Below are positions 21,972-33,006 of a stretch of DNA of 64,000 bases, piece by piece. Location of the stretch: positions 248,001 through 312,000 of the forward strand of contig JAIWNI010000024.1 in assembly GCA_025331435.1 (NCBI GenBank). Reading direction: 5' to 3'. The position numbers and the translations under genes are program-made. How positions within the stretch are numbered: position 1 is the stretch's first letter; each line of letters starts with the position of its first letter. Source of the stretch: Choanephora cucurbitarum. Taxonomy: Eukaryota; Mucoromycota; Mucoromycetes; Mucorales; Choanephoraceae. The notes beneath the pieces were generated by a model. That model saw only the letters and a list, made by a program, of their open reading frames with translations, was not told where the DNA came from and ran no database searches.

Positions 21972-22902
21972 GGTTTGTTTAAAGTGAAGTTAAAAGAACA
22001 AAAGAAAAATATGTAGATATCGAAAGTAAATCATCTCTTCCAAGTGGCTTAGAGTAATGGTTCAAGAAAAAAAAAAGAAAAAAAAAAAGGCACTTTATGC
22101 AATATTTCACTTTGGTTTCCGATTGAAATACAGCTGAGCATGGTCAAGTTGTCACTATCATTTTTGGAACCAACCAACAATAGATGTAGCAAGACTATGG
22201 CCCTACAAAGAAAGTTAGGCTCAAATTAGAAGGTATCCCCTGTTGCTTTTCTTTTGAGATTGAATTGTTTGATTTGTTTTCTAACCAAGAAAAGGATCTT
22301 TGTTTTGTGCCTGAATTACAATCCCAAGTGTTAACAGACTGAATTCTCTTTTGACTCTTTTCTTGCTACCAACTAGAACACTATTAAATACGCTACTTGG
22401 GCTAGATAAACAGGACTCAATACAGAAATTAGTCGGTTTAGTCAAGTTGAAAGATCAAAAAAAGTAAATCTTTTATGAGTATGCATAGGCACTTTTTTTC
22501 AGACAGAAACCGAATGTTTGTTATCTCATTAACTTTATATGTTCACTATAAACTCCTTCTTCTGTTCTGTCAAGTCAGATAGGATTCTAAAGAAGAAAAG
22601 ACAAATGAATGTCAGTTCAAGTGAAATAGGGTTACACGGAAGACAATGCAAATCGCCTATGGTGAAAGGTGTTGATTAATGCACGATATCATTATGCCTA
22701 TTGCAGCAACCAACTTGAGGATCTTTGCATAAATCAACATGAGCATTCAAGCCATCACATTTAGCGTGTTTTCCTCAATTTCCTTGCTGTGGCAAATAGC
22801 ATCCTCGGTTAGTTTAATTTCGAGATTCATGTGACACACCCCTATTGTTTTTTTTCTCTTTTTTTCTCTCTCTCTCTCTCTTTTCTTTACTGCCTTAACA
22901 AA
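21972..22902. other. intergenic, divergent promoters
   Basis: 930 bp between the F-box/EF-hand gene (minus) and the SFT2-like gene (plus). It contains poly-A runs near 22066-22090 and a TTTTTCTCTCTCTCTCTC pyrimidine tract just before the SFT2 start. No coding potential seen. Confidence 0.5.
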
Positions 22903-23778
22903 ATGAAGTTTGGCTTTTTTTCTTCAGATTTTAGTGACCAAGGAGTAATGGACGATGGTAGTATTTCTGTCTAGTTGTTGAAGGACGTATTGTTCAGTTG
23001 TCGTTTAGGTGCTTGGCGATTCTGTGGTTTAGATAAATCGCAACGTCTGTTTGCCTTTGGAGGCTGGTAAACTTGTTATTCCTTTTTCTTTTTTCGTTAT
23101 CAGTGTACTAAGTCAAACATTAGTTTTATTGCAGGTGCTGTTCTGTCCATCCTAGCAAGTATCAAAGACGAAAAAGAACGAGTGTATCGTGTCATTGACA
23201 ACCAAAAACTAGAGTACATTATTGTTGATTGTAGGCAATATAACAGCTTTTGCGATTATCTATAGTTTTGGAAATATCATTTCACTTTTCAGGCAAGTAC
23301 TGCAGATGATTTTATTGTTCAAACAACAACTCAACTGAACTTGACTAGTTTGACCTTTATTATCGGTATTCCTAAACAACTCAAAACTATGTTTGCACCT
23401 GGTAACATATTTTAAAAAAACAACCTATTCAACTGATCCACTTACACTCTCATTTTTAAAAAAAAAGTTCGGTTTTGGGCAACAACTATTTACCTTGCCC
23501 TGTTAGTATTAACATTGATCTTGTCACTTACAGTAAGAGCCTCTCTGCCCTTTATTCATATAAGAATTAACTATAAATACGTTTTTATAGCTCAAGAATT
23601 TCGTGTTGTCTATCATCTTGGTCATTGTTCAATTCTGTGCTCTTGTGTGGTATTCGTAAGTACTCCGTCTTTCATTCTGCCCAAAGCTAATAGTTACTAT
23701 GACAACAGAGCTAGTTATATTCCATACGGCCGTGAAGTCATTCGAAGGTTTTTTGGAAGCTGTATTACTTCCATATAA
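22903..23778 (+). CDS. SFT2-family Golgi vesicle transport membrane protein
   Basis: Eight short exons: 22903-22957, 23009-about 23062, 23135-23158, 23235-23292, 23349-23401, 23468-23532, 23591-23655, 23709-23778; about 150 aa. SFT2/SFT2D proteins are four-TM proteins of endosome-to-Golgi vesicle fusion. Family landmarks: SQRLFAFGG before TM1, AVLSILAS, FAIIYSFGNIISLFS, the conserved loop GIPKQLKTMFAPVRFWAT, then CALVWYSASYIPYGREVIRRFF. The fourth intron starts with GC (CAG|GCAAGT), a standard GC-AG intron. The exon 2/3 junction is the one weak point: the canonical GT donor at 23067 leaves exon 3 out of frame by one, whereas a GC donor at 23063 restores it. Confidence 0.82.
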
Positions 23779-23849
23779 TATCAATTAAAAAGAAAAATCT
23801 GTTTATTTTGTTCTGATATATATATACAATTGGAATATCCATGTAATGC

Positions 23850-25393
23850 TTATTCTTCATCTTCTTCCTCATCATCCTCTTCCTCTAGCTTTCTCTTATT
23901 ACGTCTTTCTTCCATAAACTTATCTACAAGTAAGGTGTACATTTCATTGTGTAATGATTTGGACTTTTGATGATGTTCACTTAAGCGTACTAATTCAGCC
24001 TGAAGAGCATTGACTTGTTGTTGTAAACCTTCACTTGAATCATCCATCTAACAATTAAAAAAATAAATCAATACAACATACACACAGTCAAATTACCATT
24101 TACCTTTAATTCACGAACACCATGAGCAGCCTTCTGAACAGGCTCTAACTCAGGTAATTGACTAGCATAAAGAGGTCCTGCCTCAACCAATTGTTGCTGA
24201 GCAGCAAGATCCATTTTGGTATGCTGAATGATCTGTTGTGAAGCATCACGATGCTCTTCTTCAGATGTAGCCATAGCACGCTTTAATGTCTTTAGTGGCA
24301 TAGGTGACTGCTGAGGTCCAGAAGGATGTAATTCAATCGGTCTCAAGAAACAAGCGACATGACTGACATGACCCTTATGTGATTCGAATTTACGCAAAGG
24401 CTGTCTACTTGGCACATCCCAGACAATACACTGACTATCCTCGCCTCCTGAAATCAACAGTGTACCATCAAACGATAATGTGAGTGAAGTGATATTGCCT
24501 GTATGTCCAGCAAAGACAGATCCTGTTGTGCTGTCCTGGTTCTGTCCAGACTGAAGTGATCGAATGCCCACAGACTCCACTCGTCCCATACCACCCAAAC
24601 TCTCTACTGTGTTGATACTGTATGTCTGATCTTGATGACGTCTATAGAGATCGACCGAGTAGATCTTGTCTTCACAGGCTGCAAACAACACGGTCTCTGA
24701 GGGATCCATGATCACATTGGAGACTGCTTTAGGGAATAAGAAGGTCGTCAAGAGTTGTCCTGTAGCCAAATCCCATAACTTGACAGTGTGATCTAGACTA
24801 GCAGTACAGACACGAGCACCTGACAGTTGACCATAGCCTATATGGATATCTGTCACAGGCAAAGTATGGTCTGACCAAGAATAAAGAGGTGAAGGACGCA
24901 TGGCAAGATCTTCTGTAGGTTCAATCAGGTGACTCAGTAACCAAACATTGACAGCTGCATCTTCACTGGCTGTCAAGAGAGTGGTATCATCGTGACTGAA
25001 GACAAGGCGTGTGATACGACGATAGTGAGCTTCAAACACGCGTAAAAGATGGCCTGTTGACAGTTGCCAGACATAAACTTTGCCAGTAGCAGTAGCAGCT
25101 GCTAAATATTGACCTTGATGGGATGACGCGACAGTCACCATCTTTTCTGCTGTTGTCATCTTCTGAAGAACTTGGTCTCGATGAAATTGATAGACATTGA
25201 GGATGGCGCGATCAGTCTGGGCTGCTACTACAGCGCCTATTTGAAAACTAGCGCCTGGTCTAGGTATGGTAGCAAGACCACCTACAGGTGACATGCTTTG
25301 TTTGAATGAGAATAAACTAGAACCAGAACGAATATCCCATACATGTATCGTGCTGTCTGTATTAGAAGCAGATAAAACGACTTCAGTTGCCAT
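23850..25393 (-). CDS. Ipi3/WDR18-like WD40 protein (Rix1 complex)
   Basis: Two exons (24104-25393, 23850-24047) give 495 aa. Ipi3, in complex with Rix1/PELP1 and Ipi1/TEX10, acts in ITS2 removal and late pre-60S maturation in the nucleolus. A seven-bladed WD40 propeller fills the first 340 residues; diagnostic stretches are IHVWDIRSG, VYVWQLSTGHLLRVFEAHYR, LLTASEDAAVNVW, VKLWDLATGQLL and ISGGEDSQCIVWD. The EAHYRRIT sequence is characteristic of WDR18. The second exon encodes only a C-terminal coiled coil (QQQVNALQAELVRLSEHH) and a Lys-to-Glu tail ending in EEEDDEEEDEE. It ends 72 bp from the convergent SFT2 gene. Confidence 0.88.
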
Positions 25394-26262
25394 AGTTAAA
25401 AGATAAATAAATAAGAAAAAAAAAAAAAGAAAAAAAAAATAGATATAGACACAAGATCAACATTGGAAACTGCATAAGTGATTCAGCCACTTGAATGAAA
25501 AGCAGTCCTTAGCATCTGTCTGACACAAGATGGCCATAGTTGTAAATAACGGCATGAATACAGTTGAAATGTGACTCAAATAGGTTCCCTTTGTTTGTTT
25601 GCTAAGATACGCGTCTATTGACTGTCTTGATCTGTTACTTTCTTGATGAAATGAGATGAAGACAGCTGAGTTTCTAATGATCTTCTTTCAATCTCTTTAC
25701 AAGAGAGAAAGTGATAAGATTACTTTAAACAGATTAGTGAAGAAACAAATGACGTGTTTGTAGCAGATGGTCTCATTTTTTTTTTTTTCTTTCTTTTGGG
25801 TAAATTCATCTTTTTACTGTTGCAATAGATCAAAAAAGTGGACACAGTAGTCACGTTTTAGATGAATGCTCCAATAATCGTTTAGTATTCAGGGTTCATG
25901 AATTTTTTTTTTTTTTAAAACAAGAAAACTTTTCCCTATGAACAAAGCCATCCAAACTTTTTTTTTCTTCCTTTCTTTTCTTTTTTCTTCTTCTTTTTAA
26001 CACTCTTGCATACGCATCAATTCCTTTTATTTTATTTTTTAATAGCACTACATACTGGTCGTTTTTTTTTAAATACCTAGAAAAAAAAACGTCACAGTGG
26101 AATAGCCCAACATCTCTCTAGAAGCCGTTAAAAGAAGACTCTTTTCCTCACTTTTTGTACTTTACCAAGTACAGATACCTTTTCGACCTCCGTAATACAC
26201 ACTTGTACACCTTTTCTTTTCTTACACTCTCTTTTTTTTTTCTTAACCAATCACATCTTCTT
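25394..26262. other. intergenic, divergent promoters
   Basis: 869 bp between the Ipi3-like gene and the SAM decarboxylase gene, rich in homopolymeric A and T runs (for example around 25415-25440, 25776-25790, 25902-25916). The roughly 220 nt before the SAM decarboxylase ATG contain no upstream ATG, so the regulatory uORF known from animal and plant homologues is absent here. No gene seen. Confidence 0.5.
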
Positions 26263-27707
26263 ATGGTAAGCTTGATTCATCCTCCTCCTGCAGCTCCAGC
26301 TCCCGGCGAGAACTATTCTGCACAAGAAGGTGCTTTCGAAGGACCCGAAAAACTCTTGGAAATTTGGTTCTCGCCATCACCCGAACTTATTAATGATCAT
26401 CAAAACCTGGACTCTTCTTCCTCGGATGAACAAGAAGAAGAAGAAGACTGTAGAAGAAAAAGAAGAAGGAGCCATGCCCCTGTGAATGGCAAAACCGGTC
26501 TTCGTGTCATCCCCAAGCCTGTTTTGGATAAAATGTTGGCTTTGGTCAAGTGTACTGTATTGAATGTGATTACAAACAAAGATGTAGATGCTTATTTGTT
26601 GAGGTAAAAAAAAAATACAAGAAAGAAAGAAAGAGAGAAAGAAGATAGAAAATCCCTAAAATTGATAATGGTAGTGAATCTTCCATGTTTGTGTACCCTC
26701 ACAAACTTATTATCAAAACATGTGGTACCACCACTCTTCTTTTGGCCTTGCCTAGGCTTCTGGAACTTGCCAAGAGTTACTGTGGGTTTGAAAAGGTTTG
26801 GCGCGTATTCTATTCCAGAAAGGCCTTTATGTTTCCTGAACGTCAAAAGGGCCCTCATCGTTCTTGGGAAGAAGAAGTTGAATTTCTGGATCAATACTTT
26901 GGTAAGTCAAAGATAAAATCTTTGTTCAGCACTAACACCCTATATAAAGATGAAGGTTCTTCCTATAAGATTGGTAAAGAACTACAAGACCAATGGCATC
27001 TTTACCTGACCAAGCCATCGGATGATGTCCTTCACCATGCCTCTTCTAGACCTTCTCCTTACCCACCTCACTTGCGCGGTGTGATGCAAGAACATGAAAT
27101 TCAAAGCGGAGAATCTACACCTGTTACATCAGATACCGATGAAGATCCTTCTCCTTTTGGCAACAAGGGCCATTCCTATCCAGACCAAACAGTGGAAATC
27201 CATATGACTGGCTTGAATCCTGAGAACATGAAGTGCTTTTACCATGACCCTTCCAAGACTGAAAGTGGTCTTGCTGGAGGTATCTGGTTAGACAAGCAAA
27301 CAGGCATCGACCAACTCTATCCCTCTGCCCAGATTGATTCTTATCTGTTTGAGCCCTGTGGTTATTCTTCCAACGGTCTCTGGAAGGACAGATACTTTAC
27401 TTTTCATGTTACACCTGAACCTGAATGCTCTTATGCTTCTTTTGAGAGTAATATACCCGTTGAACAGTCTCATGGCGACGATCACCAAGAAGGTCAGAGT
27501 CCTATTGAAGCCTTGATCACTCGTGTTCTTGATGTCTTTGATCCTTCTTCCTTTACTGTCACCTACTTTACTTCTCACCATAAAGAGCATCATAGCCATA
27601 GCCATATGGTTCGCTCCATGGCTTCCTTGAATGGCTATAAGCGTACTAACCGTATCTTGTATGAATTTGATGGTTATGATTTAGTCTATGGTCACTATGC
27701 CAAATAA
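26263..27707 (+). CDS. SPE2: S-adenosylmethionine decarboxylase proenzyme
   Basis: Three exons (26263-26603, 26675-26901, 26950-27707) give 441 aa. The enzyme makes decarboxylated AdoMet, the aminopropyl donor for spermidine and spermine. Landmarks: AFEGPEKLLEIWF near the N-terminus; LSESSMFVYPHK, where self-cleavage between Glu115 and Ser116 creates the pyruvoyl group; KTCGTTTLLLALPRLLELA; FYSRKAFMFPE; TPCGYSSNGL; HVTPEPECSYASFESN. Between 35 and 85 there is an acidic/Arg-rich insertion not in yeast. The second intron is 48 nt, a multiple of three with no stop, so the unspliced frame stays open; removal gives QYFDEGSSYKIG, the family consensus. Expressed from the divergent promoter shared with the Ipi3-like gene. 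Confidence 0.95.
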
Positions 27708-27940
27708 AAAAAAAAGATTTATTTCAATTGTGTAACCCATACAGTAAATTAGTTTTGATTATATGTGTTACCATGCCAACTCCTATTCTCTCTCTCTCTA
27801 AATTTATATAAGAAAAAGGTGGAAATTGATTATTTTACTCTCTTTCTTTCTTATATATATATATATATAAACATTTCTTTTTTTTTCAAGATAGGGCGAT
27901 CCTTTCTCAATCTATCATCTCTCCTTTCCTTTTTAAAAAA

Positions 27941-29496
27941 ATGCGCTTAGAATCAAATGCAAAAGTGTCTCGACTAGCTAAATATGCTATCTTTGTCTAT
28001 ATCATGATATCACTGTTCTATACCACCAACCATTACTTTTCTGTACACCATGTAAATACACCCACTGTCAATACATTTGATCAACTGAATACCAGATACA
28101 ACAATAGAAGAGAAGATATTGCACAAATCATTGTAGAAGACCACCCTACTCCAGCTATTCAACAAACAACTTATGATCAAATTATCTGGCCTGGTTCTAA
28201 AGGTAAAGGGAGTAAAACTAAAAAAAAAAAGGAGATGATATTCACCTTAAGATAGGCAGTGATATGCAACATCAATTAAGTGAGACATTAGTGAAATCCA
28301 AGATTTTCTCTAGTAGCATGGGTTTAGACAATGTTACACCTTATTATTTCAAGGCATCTCATAGGATGGAGGCACAAGATATCACTTTGGCTACTTTGGT
28401 CACTCGAAACCGTTTCCATGTATTGAGTCGCTTAGCAACGAACTACCAAGGTAAAAATTTTTTTTTTAAAAAAAAAAAGGGCAGTCTAATCATTTTGTTA
28501 TCCTCATCAGGTCCTATCTCAGCTGCTATTCATGTATTGGACGATAATGAAAAGATAGCCACCATGAAAGAATTAGGCAAGATTTACAGTTCAAACCCAG
28601 ACATGCAGAAGTTTGTTGATATTCACCTTATCATTGACAAATATGATCGACAGTTCAATATGTGGCGAAATATCGCTAAACTGTTTACTCGCACAGATTA
28701 CCTGATGATGTTGGATGTTGATTTCCATCTCTGTACTGATTTCCGTAAGACTATCTTTGGTAATCCCCAATTGACTCAGATGCTGGCTTCCGGAAAGACA
28801 GCACTTGTGGTACCTGCCTTTGAATATCTCAACCAAAAGGATGGTCTTGACTGGCACACATTCCCTACCAAAAAGAACCAGGTGATTAAACAGGTCAAGT
28901 CAAACAAGCTCGATAGTTTCCATAGTACTTGGGTTGCTGGTCATGGGGCCACCAACTACACTCACTGGTACAATGCCCGTCAACCTTACCCCGTTACTCA
29001 CTATGAATACTCTTATGAGCCTTATGTGATCTACAAGAAAGAAGGTACACCCTGGTGTGATGAGCGATTTATTGGTTATGGTGCCAATAAGGCTGCCTGT
29101 CTGTATGAAATCTTTATTTCTGGTGTTGACTATTGGGTTCTTCCAAATGACTTTTTAATTCATCAGTCACACAAGTATGCTAACCATGACCGTACAAGAG
29201 AGGTAAGCTACACATGAAATTATCTGGTTATTATTTGACTTACATTTTGCTTTCATTAGCGTGTCCATAATAAGCAGTTGTATGATAACTTTAGAACTGA
29301 AGTCTGTCTTCGTTACTCAAGAAAGTACGTCATTGAAGATACTTGGTACACACCTGCAGCTGACAACATGAAGAAGGTCTGTACTGATATCCCTAAATGG
29401 AAATATCTCTCTGGTATCTCTAAAGAACAAAGACTAAAGGATTTAGCTGAAGAAGAAGCTAGAAAACGTCAGCAAGAAATCACTGCCACCATTTAA
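27941..29496 (+). CDS. LARGE-like glycosyltransferase (GT49), type II membrane protein
   Basis: Four exons (27941-28202, 28256-28450, 28511-29202, 29260-29496) give 461 aa. A short cytoplasmic tail and one signal anchor (YAIFVYIMISLFYTT) are followed by a stem and a lumenal catalytic domain. Landmarks: DITLATLVTRNRFHVLSRL at the domain start, PISAAIHVLDD, the metal-binding DXD in YLMMLDVDFHL, LVVPAFEY, HSTWVAGHGATNYTHW, YEPYVIYKK, FIGYGANKAACLYE and FLIHQSHK. GT49 includes the glucuronyltransferase half of LARGE and B4GAT1; fungal members are Golgi enzymes of unknown acceptor. The very C-terminus is a charged helix (EEEARKRQQE). Sits 113 bp upstream of the patatin gene on the same strand. Confidence 0.87.
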
Positions 29497-29609
29497 TTTT
29501 TTTGTATGTGTGTATTTAATTATCTTCACGTGTCAATAGAAATTATAAAATAAAATAAAAAACAAAAAGAAAATGTACTTTTTTTTTTCTTTTTTCTTTT
29601 ATTTTCATT

Positions 29610-31921
29610 ATGCAGACACATTCATTAGATTTAACTTGGTTTCATCCAACTGTAAGTAAAATAGAATAATAATAATAGCTTGGAGGATCAACACTTCTTT
29701 AGAAAATCTATAATCGATTATTGGCTGGTCAATCCAGGGCTTATTATGAACATACATTAAAGACAGCCACCAGTTATGAGGAATGGATAGAGGCAGCCAC
29801 TGTGTTAGATGAAATGGATGGTAAACATTAGAAAGAGACATCTACATTGACTGACATTACCCTTAGGCTTTGATGAATGGAAAAGAGAATTAGAATCACC
29901 AGATTATGATTGGGAATTAGTCAAGGCCAGACTAGATCAACTAAGGCAGATTCGATGGTCTAATAAAGGTCAATCGGATATGATATTTGCCCTAAGAACC
30001 AGTTTAGCTAGAAATCTAGGTGATATGGGCAATCCCAAAGTAAATAACCAATAAGAGATGATGACAAAAATAAAAACTGATGATCCCTATTAGCTCTATT
30101 CTTATTCACGTGTAGGCACAAAAGAATTGACAACAGAATACATTGAAGAAGTGGTCAGACAGCTAAACTGGATATGTGATGAACCAGCAGATCCTGATGA
30201 ACAACTGGATTTAAAGACAAAGCATGAATTCTTTATGAATATCCGACAGAGCTTTGGTAGAACAGCATTGTTGTTAAGTGGAGGAGGTACCTTGGGATTG
30301 AACCATGTTGGCGTCATCAAATGCCTCTATGAAGCACATCTGTTGCCACGTATCATTTCAGGTGCCTCTAGTGGGAGTATCATGGCATCCATTCTCTGTA
30401 CAAAGACAAATGATGAACTACAGGGCATGTTTGATCCATCTACCTTTCGATTGGTAAGGTTTCTGTCTAATGATTTGCTATTGTCTGATGTATAGCTGTA
30501 GGATGTATTTGAGAAAGAAGGTGAGCCTGATACCTTATTGGCTCGTCTTCATCGATTGTTAACGACGGGTCAAATGTTTGATGTGGATATCTTGAGAGAA
30601 GCACTTCGAGCCAATTTAGGTGATATGACATTTCAAGTAAAAAAAAAATACAAAGTTAGATTAGCCTATATATATATTAAATCATAGGAATCTTAGGAAG
30701 CATTTAACCGTACTCGATTTATTCTCAATATCACTGTCAGTTCATCTACACTCTATGATATGCCTCGACTATTGAATTATTTAACAGCACCTGATGTGGT
30801 ATGTTATGTACTCTATTGTATCACTAACAATCACTGATCTCTTTTTTGTGTTGTTAGTTGATATGGTCTGCAGTGTAAGTGAGCAATGTTGTTTAGATTG
30901 GATGATATTGATTATTCTCTAGTGCTGCATCCTGTGCAGTACCCGTCTTTTATGCATCTACCCCACTCTTCTCAAAAGATAAAAATGGCAAAGTAGTACC
31001 ATGGAATCCCAGTGGTAAGTTCATTATCCAATCAAAAAAAAAAAAGAAATAGATATTCATTCATGATTAGATCAACTGTATATTGATGGATCTGTTGAAA
31101 AGTAAGGGGACATAGGACTGTTGTTATCTGAAATTGACTATTTTATTTTTAGTGATCTTCCTATGAACAAACTATCTGAACTGTTTAATGTCAATCATTT
31201 TATTGTCTGTCAAGTCAACCCACATGTCATTCCCTTCCTACAAAAGGCAAATACACCTTCCCAATTAAGAAAAGCAGCCAACTTTTGTATGCATATGGCT
31301 AAAACAGAAGCACAACATCGATGTACTCAGGTAGTGTATTGGGGTTTGATTCATATGGAATATACTGACATTTCTATAGTTGACTGAATTGGGTATCATG
31401 CCTTCCTTTTTTAACAAGATTCAGTCTATCATGTCACAGAAATATTCAGGTGATATCACCATCATACCTGACATTGGTTATTCTGATTTCTTTCGTGTGT
31501 TGTCTAATCCCACGCATGATATGGTAGAAGAATGCATTCAACGAGGTGAACGTGCTACTTGGCCCAGTAAGTACTATGATGATTCAACAAACATAAGCAA
31601 CTCATAAGTTTAGAAATGTCGATTATTGAGAATCACCTTCAGATTGAATTATCGATTGATCAAATTCTATACCGTTTGCGTCTCCATCGATTGAATGAAT
31701 TGCAGAGTAAGAAGAATAGACCGACACTAGAGAACAGATCAACATCTCAAATCAACATCAACCAATACCCTATCACTCATCTAACAGAAGAAGAACAAGA
31801 GGAACAAAAGAAGAGAACAGAGATCACTGATCCTAATAAGGAAAATCACATGATTCAATCATTTAACCTAAAAGAAAGAAGTTCAAACAAAAGAGGTCTA
31901 TTGATGACCAAACCAGAATAA
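29610..31921 (+). CDS. patatin-domain lipase, SDP1/Tgl3-Tgl5 type
   Basis: Twelve exons, all GT-AG and phase-consistent (29610-29651, 29703-29820, 29867-30039, 30094-30453, 30502-30636, 30697-30798, 30858-30874, 30923-31014, 31071-31101, 31153-31330, 31380-31566, 31614-31921), give 580 aa. An N-terminal domain (ASSYEEW-like, then LRTSLARNLGDMGNP) precedes the patatin core: oxyanion loop GGGTLGLNHVGVI, nucleophile elbow GASSGSI, and catalytic Asp in DGSVEND. TWPKMSIIENHLQIELSID follows, as in lipid-droplet triacylglycerol lipases of yeast (Tgl3/4/5) and plants (SDP1). The Ser/Asp dyad is intact. It probably hydrolyses stored triacylglycerol or lysophospholipid. One exon is just 17 nt. Confidence 0.9.
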
Positions 31922-32007
31922 GAGAAATGAATTTAATAAACGAAATGCATGCAATATATAATAAAGAGGGTGATAAAATCATGGTATTTACAAAAATAGA
32001 AAGATGG

Positions 32008-33006
32008 TTAATATCGACACACATTGCCATAGATCTTTTCATATCCACTCATACGGATAGAAGGTGTGGCAGGTAAAAGTGGTCGATAGCCATGTGTTGT
32101 TTGAATCTGAGGTTGAATGGGGTGTTGATAATAAGGAAAGGTGGGTGTGGATACATTAGATGAACTGTTGGAGACAGACATGGCAGAAAATACAGTTTGA
32201 AGGTGTTGCTGAGAAGGTGGTAATGACAGTGGAGGTAGATTGGTCATATAAGGCAGATTGGTATGGTGATGATGAGGGGAAGAGGGTACAGACATACTCT
32301 GTGGTGCTAATTGAAATGGAGGGTTACGCAAGAATTTTGGCGAATTAGGTGCAGATGGAGATGGTTGATTCTTGATCAGTGATTCATCAGTCTCATCTTT
32401 CAGAAGACTGGGTGGTGATAGGGATGTGTATTGGCTGAGGCGTTCTTTTAATGCTGTATTCTCTGCCTGAAGATCCTGTTGATAAAAGGGTTGAGAGGAC
32501 GATCAGCATCATCATCATTTATTATTTACCTTGATATAGTCTAAAGAGAGTTTTAAGATATTGCCTTTATTTGGCTTTTGTCCAGGTTGAATGGCATTAG
32601 GTACCACACTGGAAAGTTCGAATATGGTATTATTGATATTATCTCGACGACGACGCTCTACGTGGTTATGATTCTCTCTTCTGCGTTGAATACGTTCAAT
32701 CGCTGTCTTGCTATCGAGATTATTTCTGATATGTTGTCAGTCATTGATTTCATTACTAAATCATAGGTAATTTTACCTGTTAAGGATATTGACACCATTG
32801 ACGCGATAGGCTGTCTGTTTCTTTGGCTTTGGTTTCTTTCGACTCATCTTTTGAGGTGAAAGGTCAGAAGTGAAATTGAGAAAGAGTGCTTGTGTGATGG
32901 GTGGCTTTGGGTGGCCATCTTGTGAGGAATCTGTTTCAGAGTCATCATCTTCCATAAATTCATAAGGTTCCTTATGCTCTATCATTTCGTTTGTAGCGCA
33001 CACCAT
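32008..33006 (-). CDS. bHLH transcription factor resembling the MiT/TFE and USF branch
   Basis: Three exons (32777-33006, 32530-32725, 32008-32475) give 297 aa. After an acidic Ser-rich N-terminus and a basic patch (SRKKPKPKKQ), the bHLH runs from about residue 90: basic region NHNHVERRRRDNIN with the E-box-reading His, Glu and Arg, helix 1 NTIFELSSVVP, loop GQKPNKGNILK, helix 2 LSLDYIKDLQ, continuing into a short leucine-zipper-like stretch (ENTALKERL). The KGNILK..DYI signature matches MITF/TFE/USF-type factors that bind CACGTG as dimers. The C-terminal 150 residues are Pro/Ser/His-rich, probably disordered. It ends 87 bp from the convergent patatin gene. Confidence 0.87.

Noticed and set aside
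26155..26262. Upstream extension of the SAM decarboxylase frame
   Set aside because: There is no ATG in the extension; the family-like N-terminus begins shortly after the ATG at 26263.
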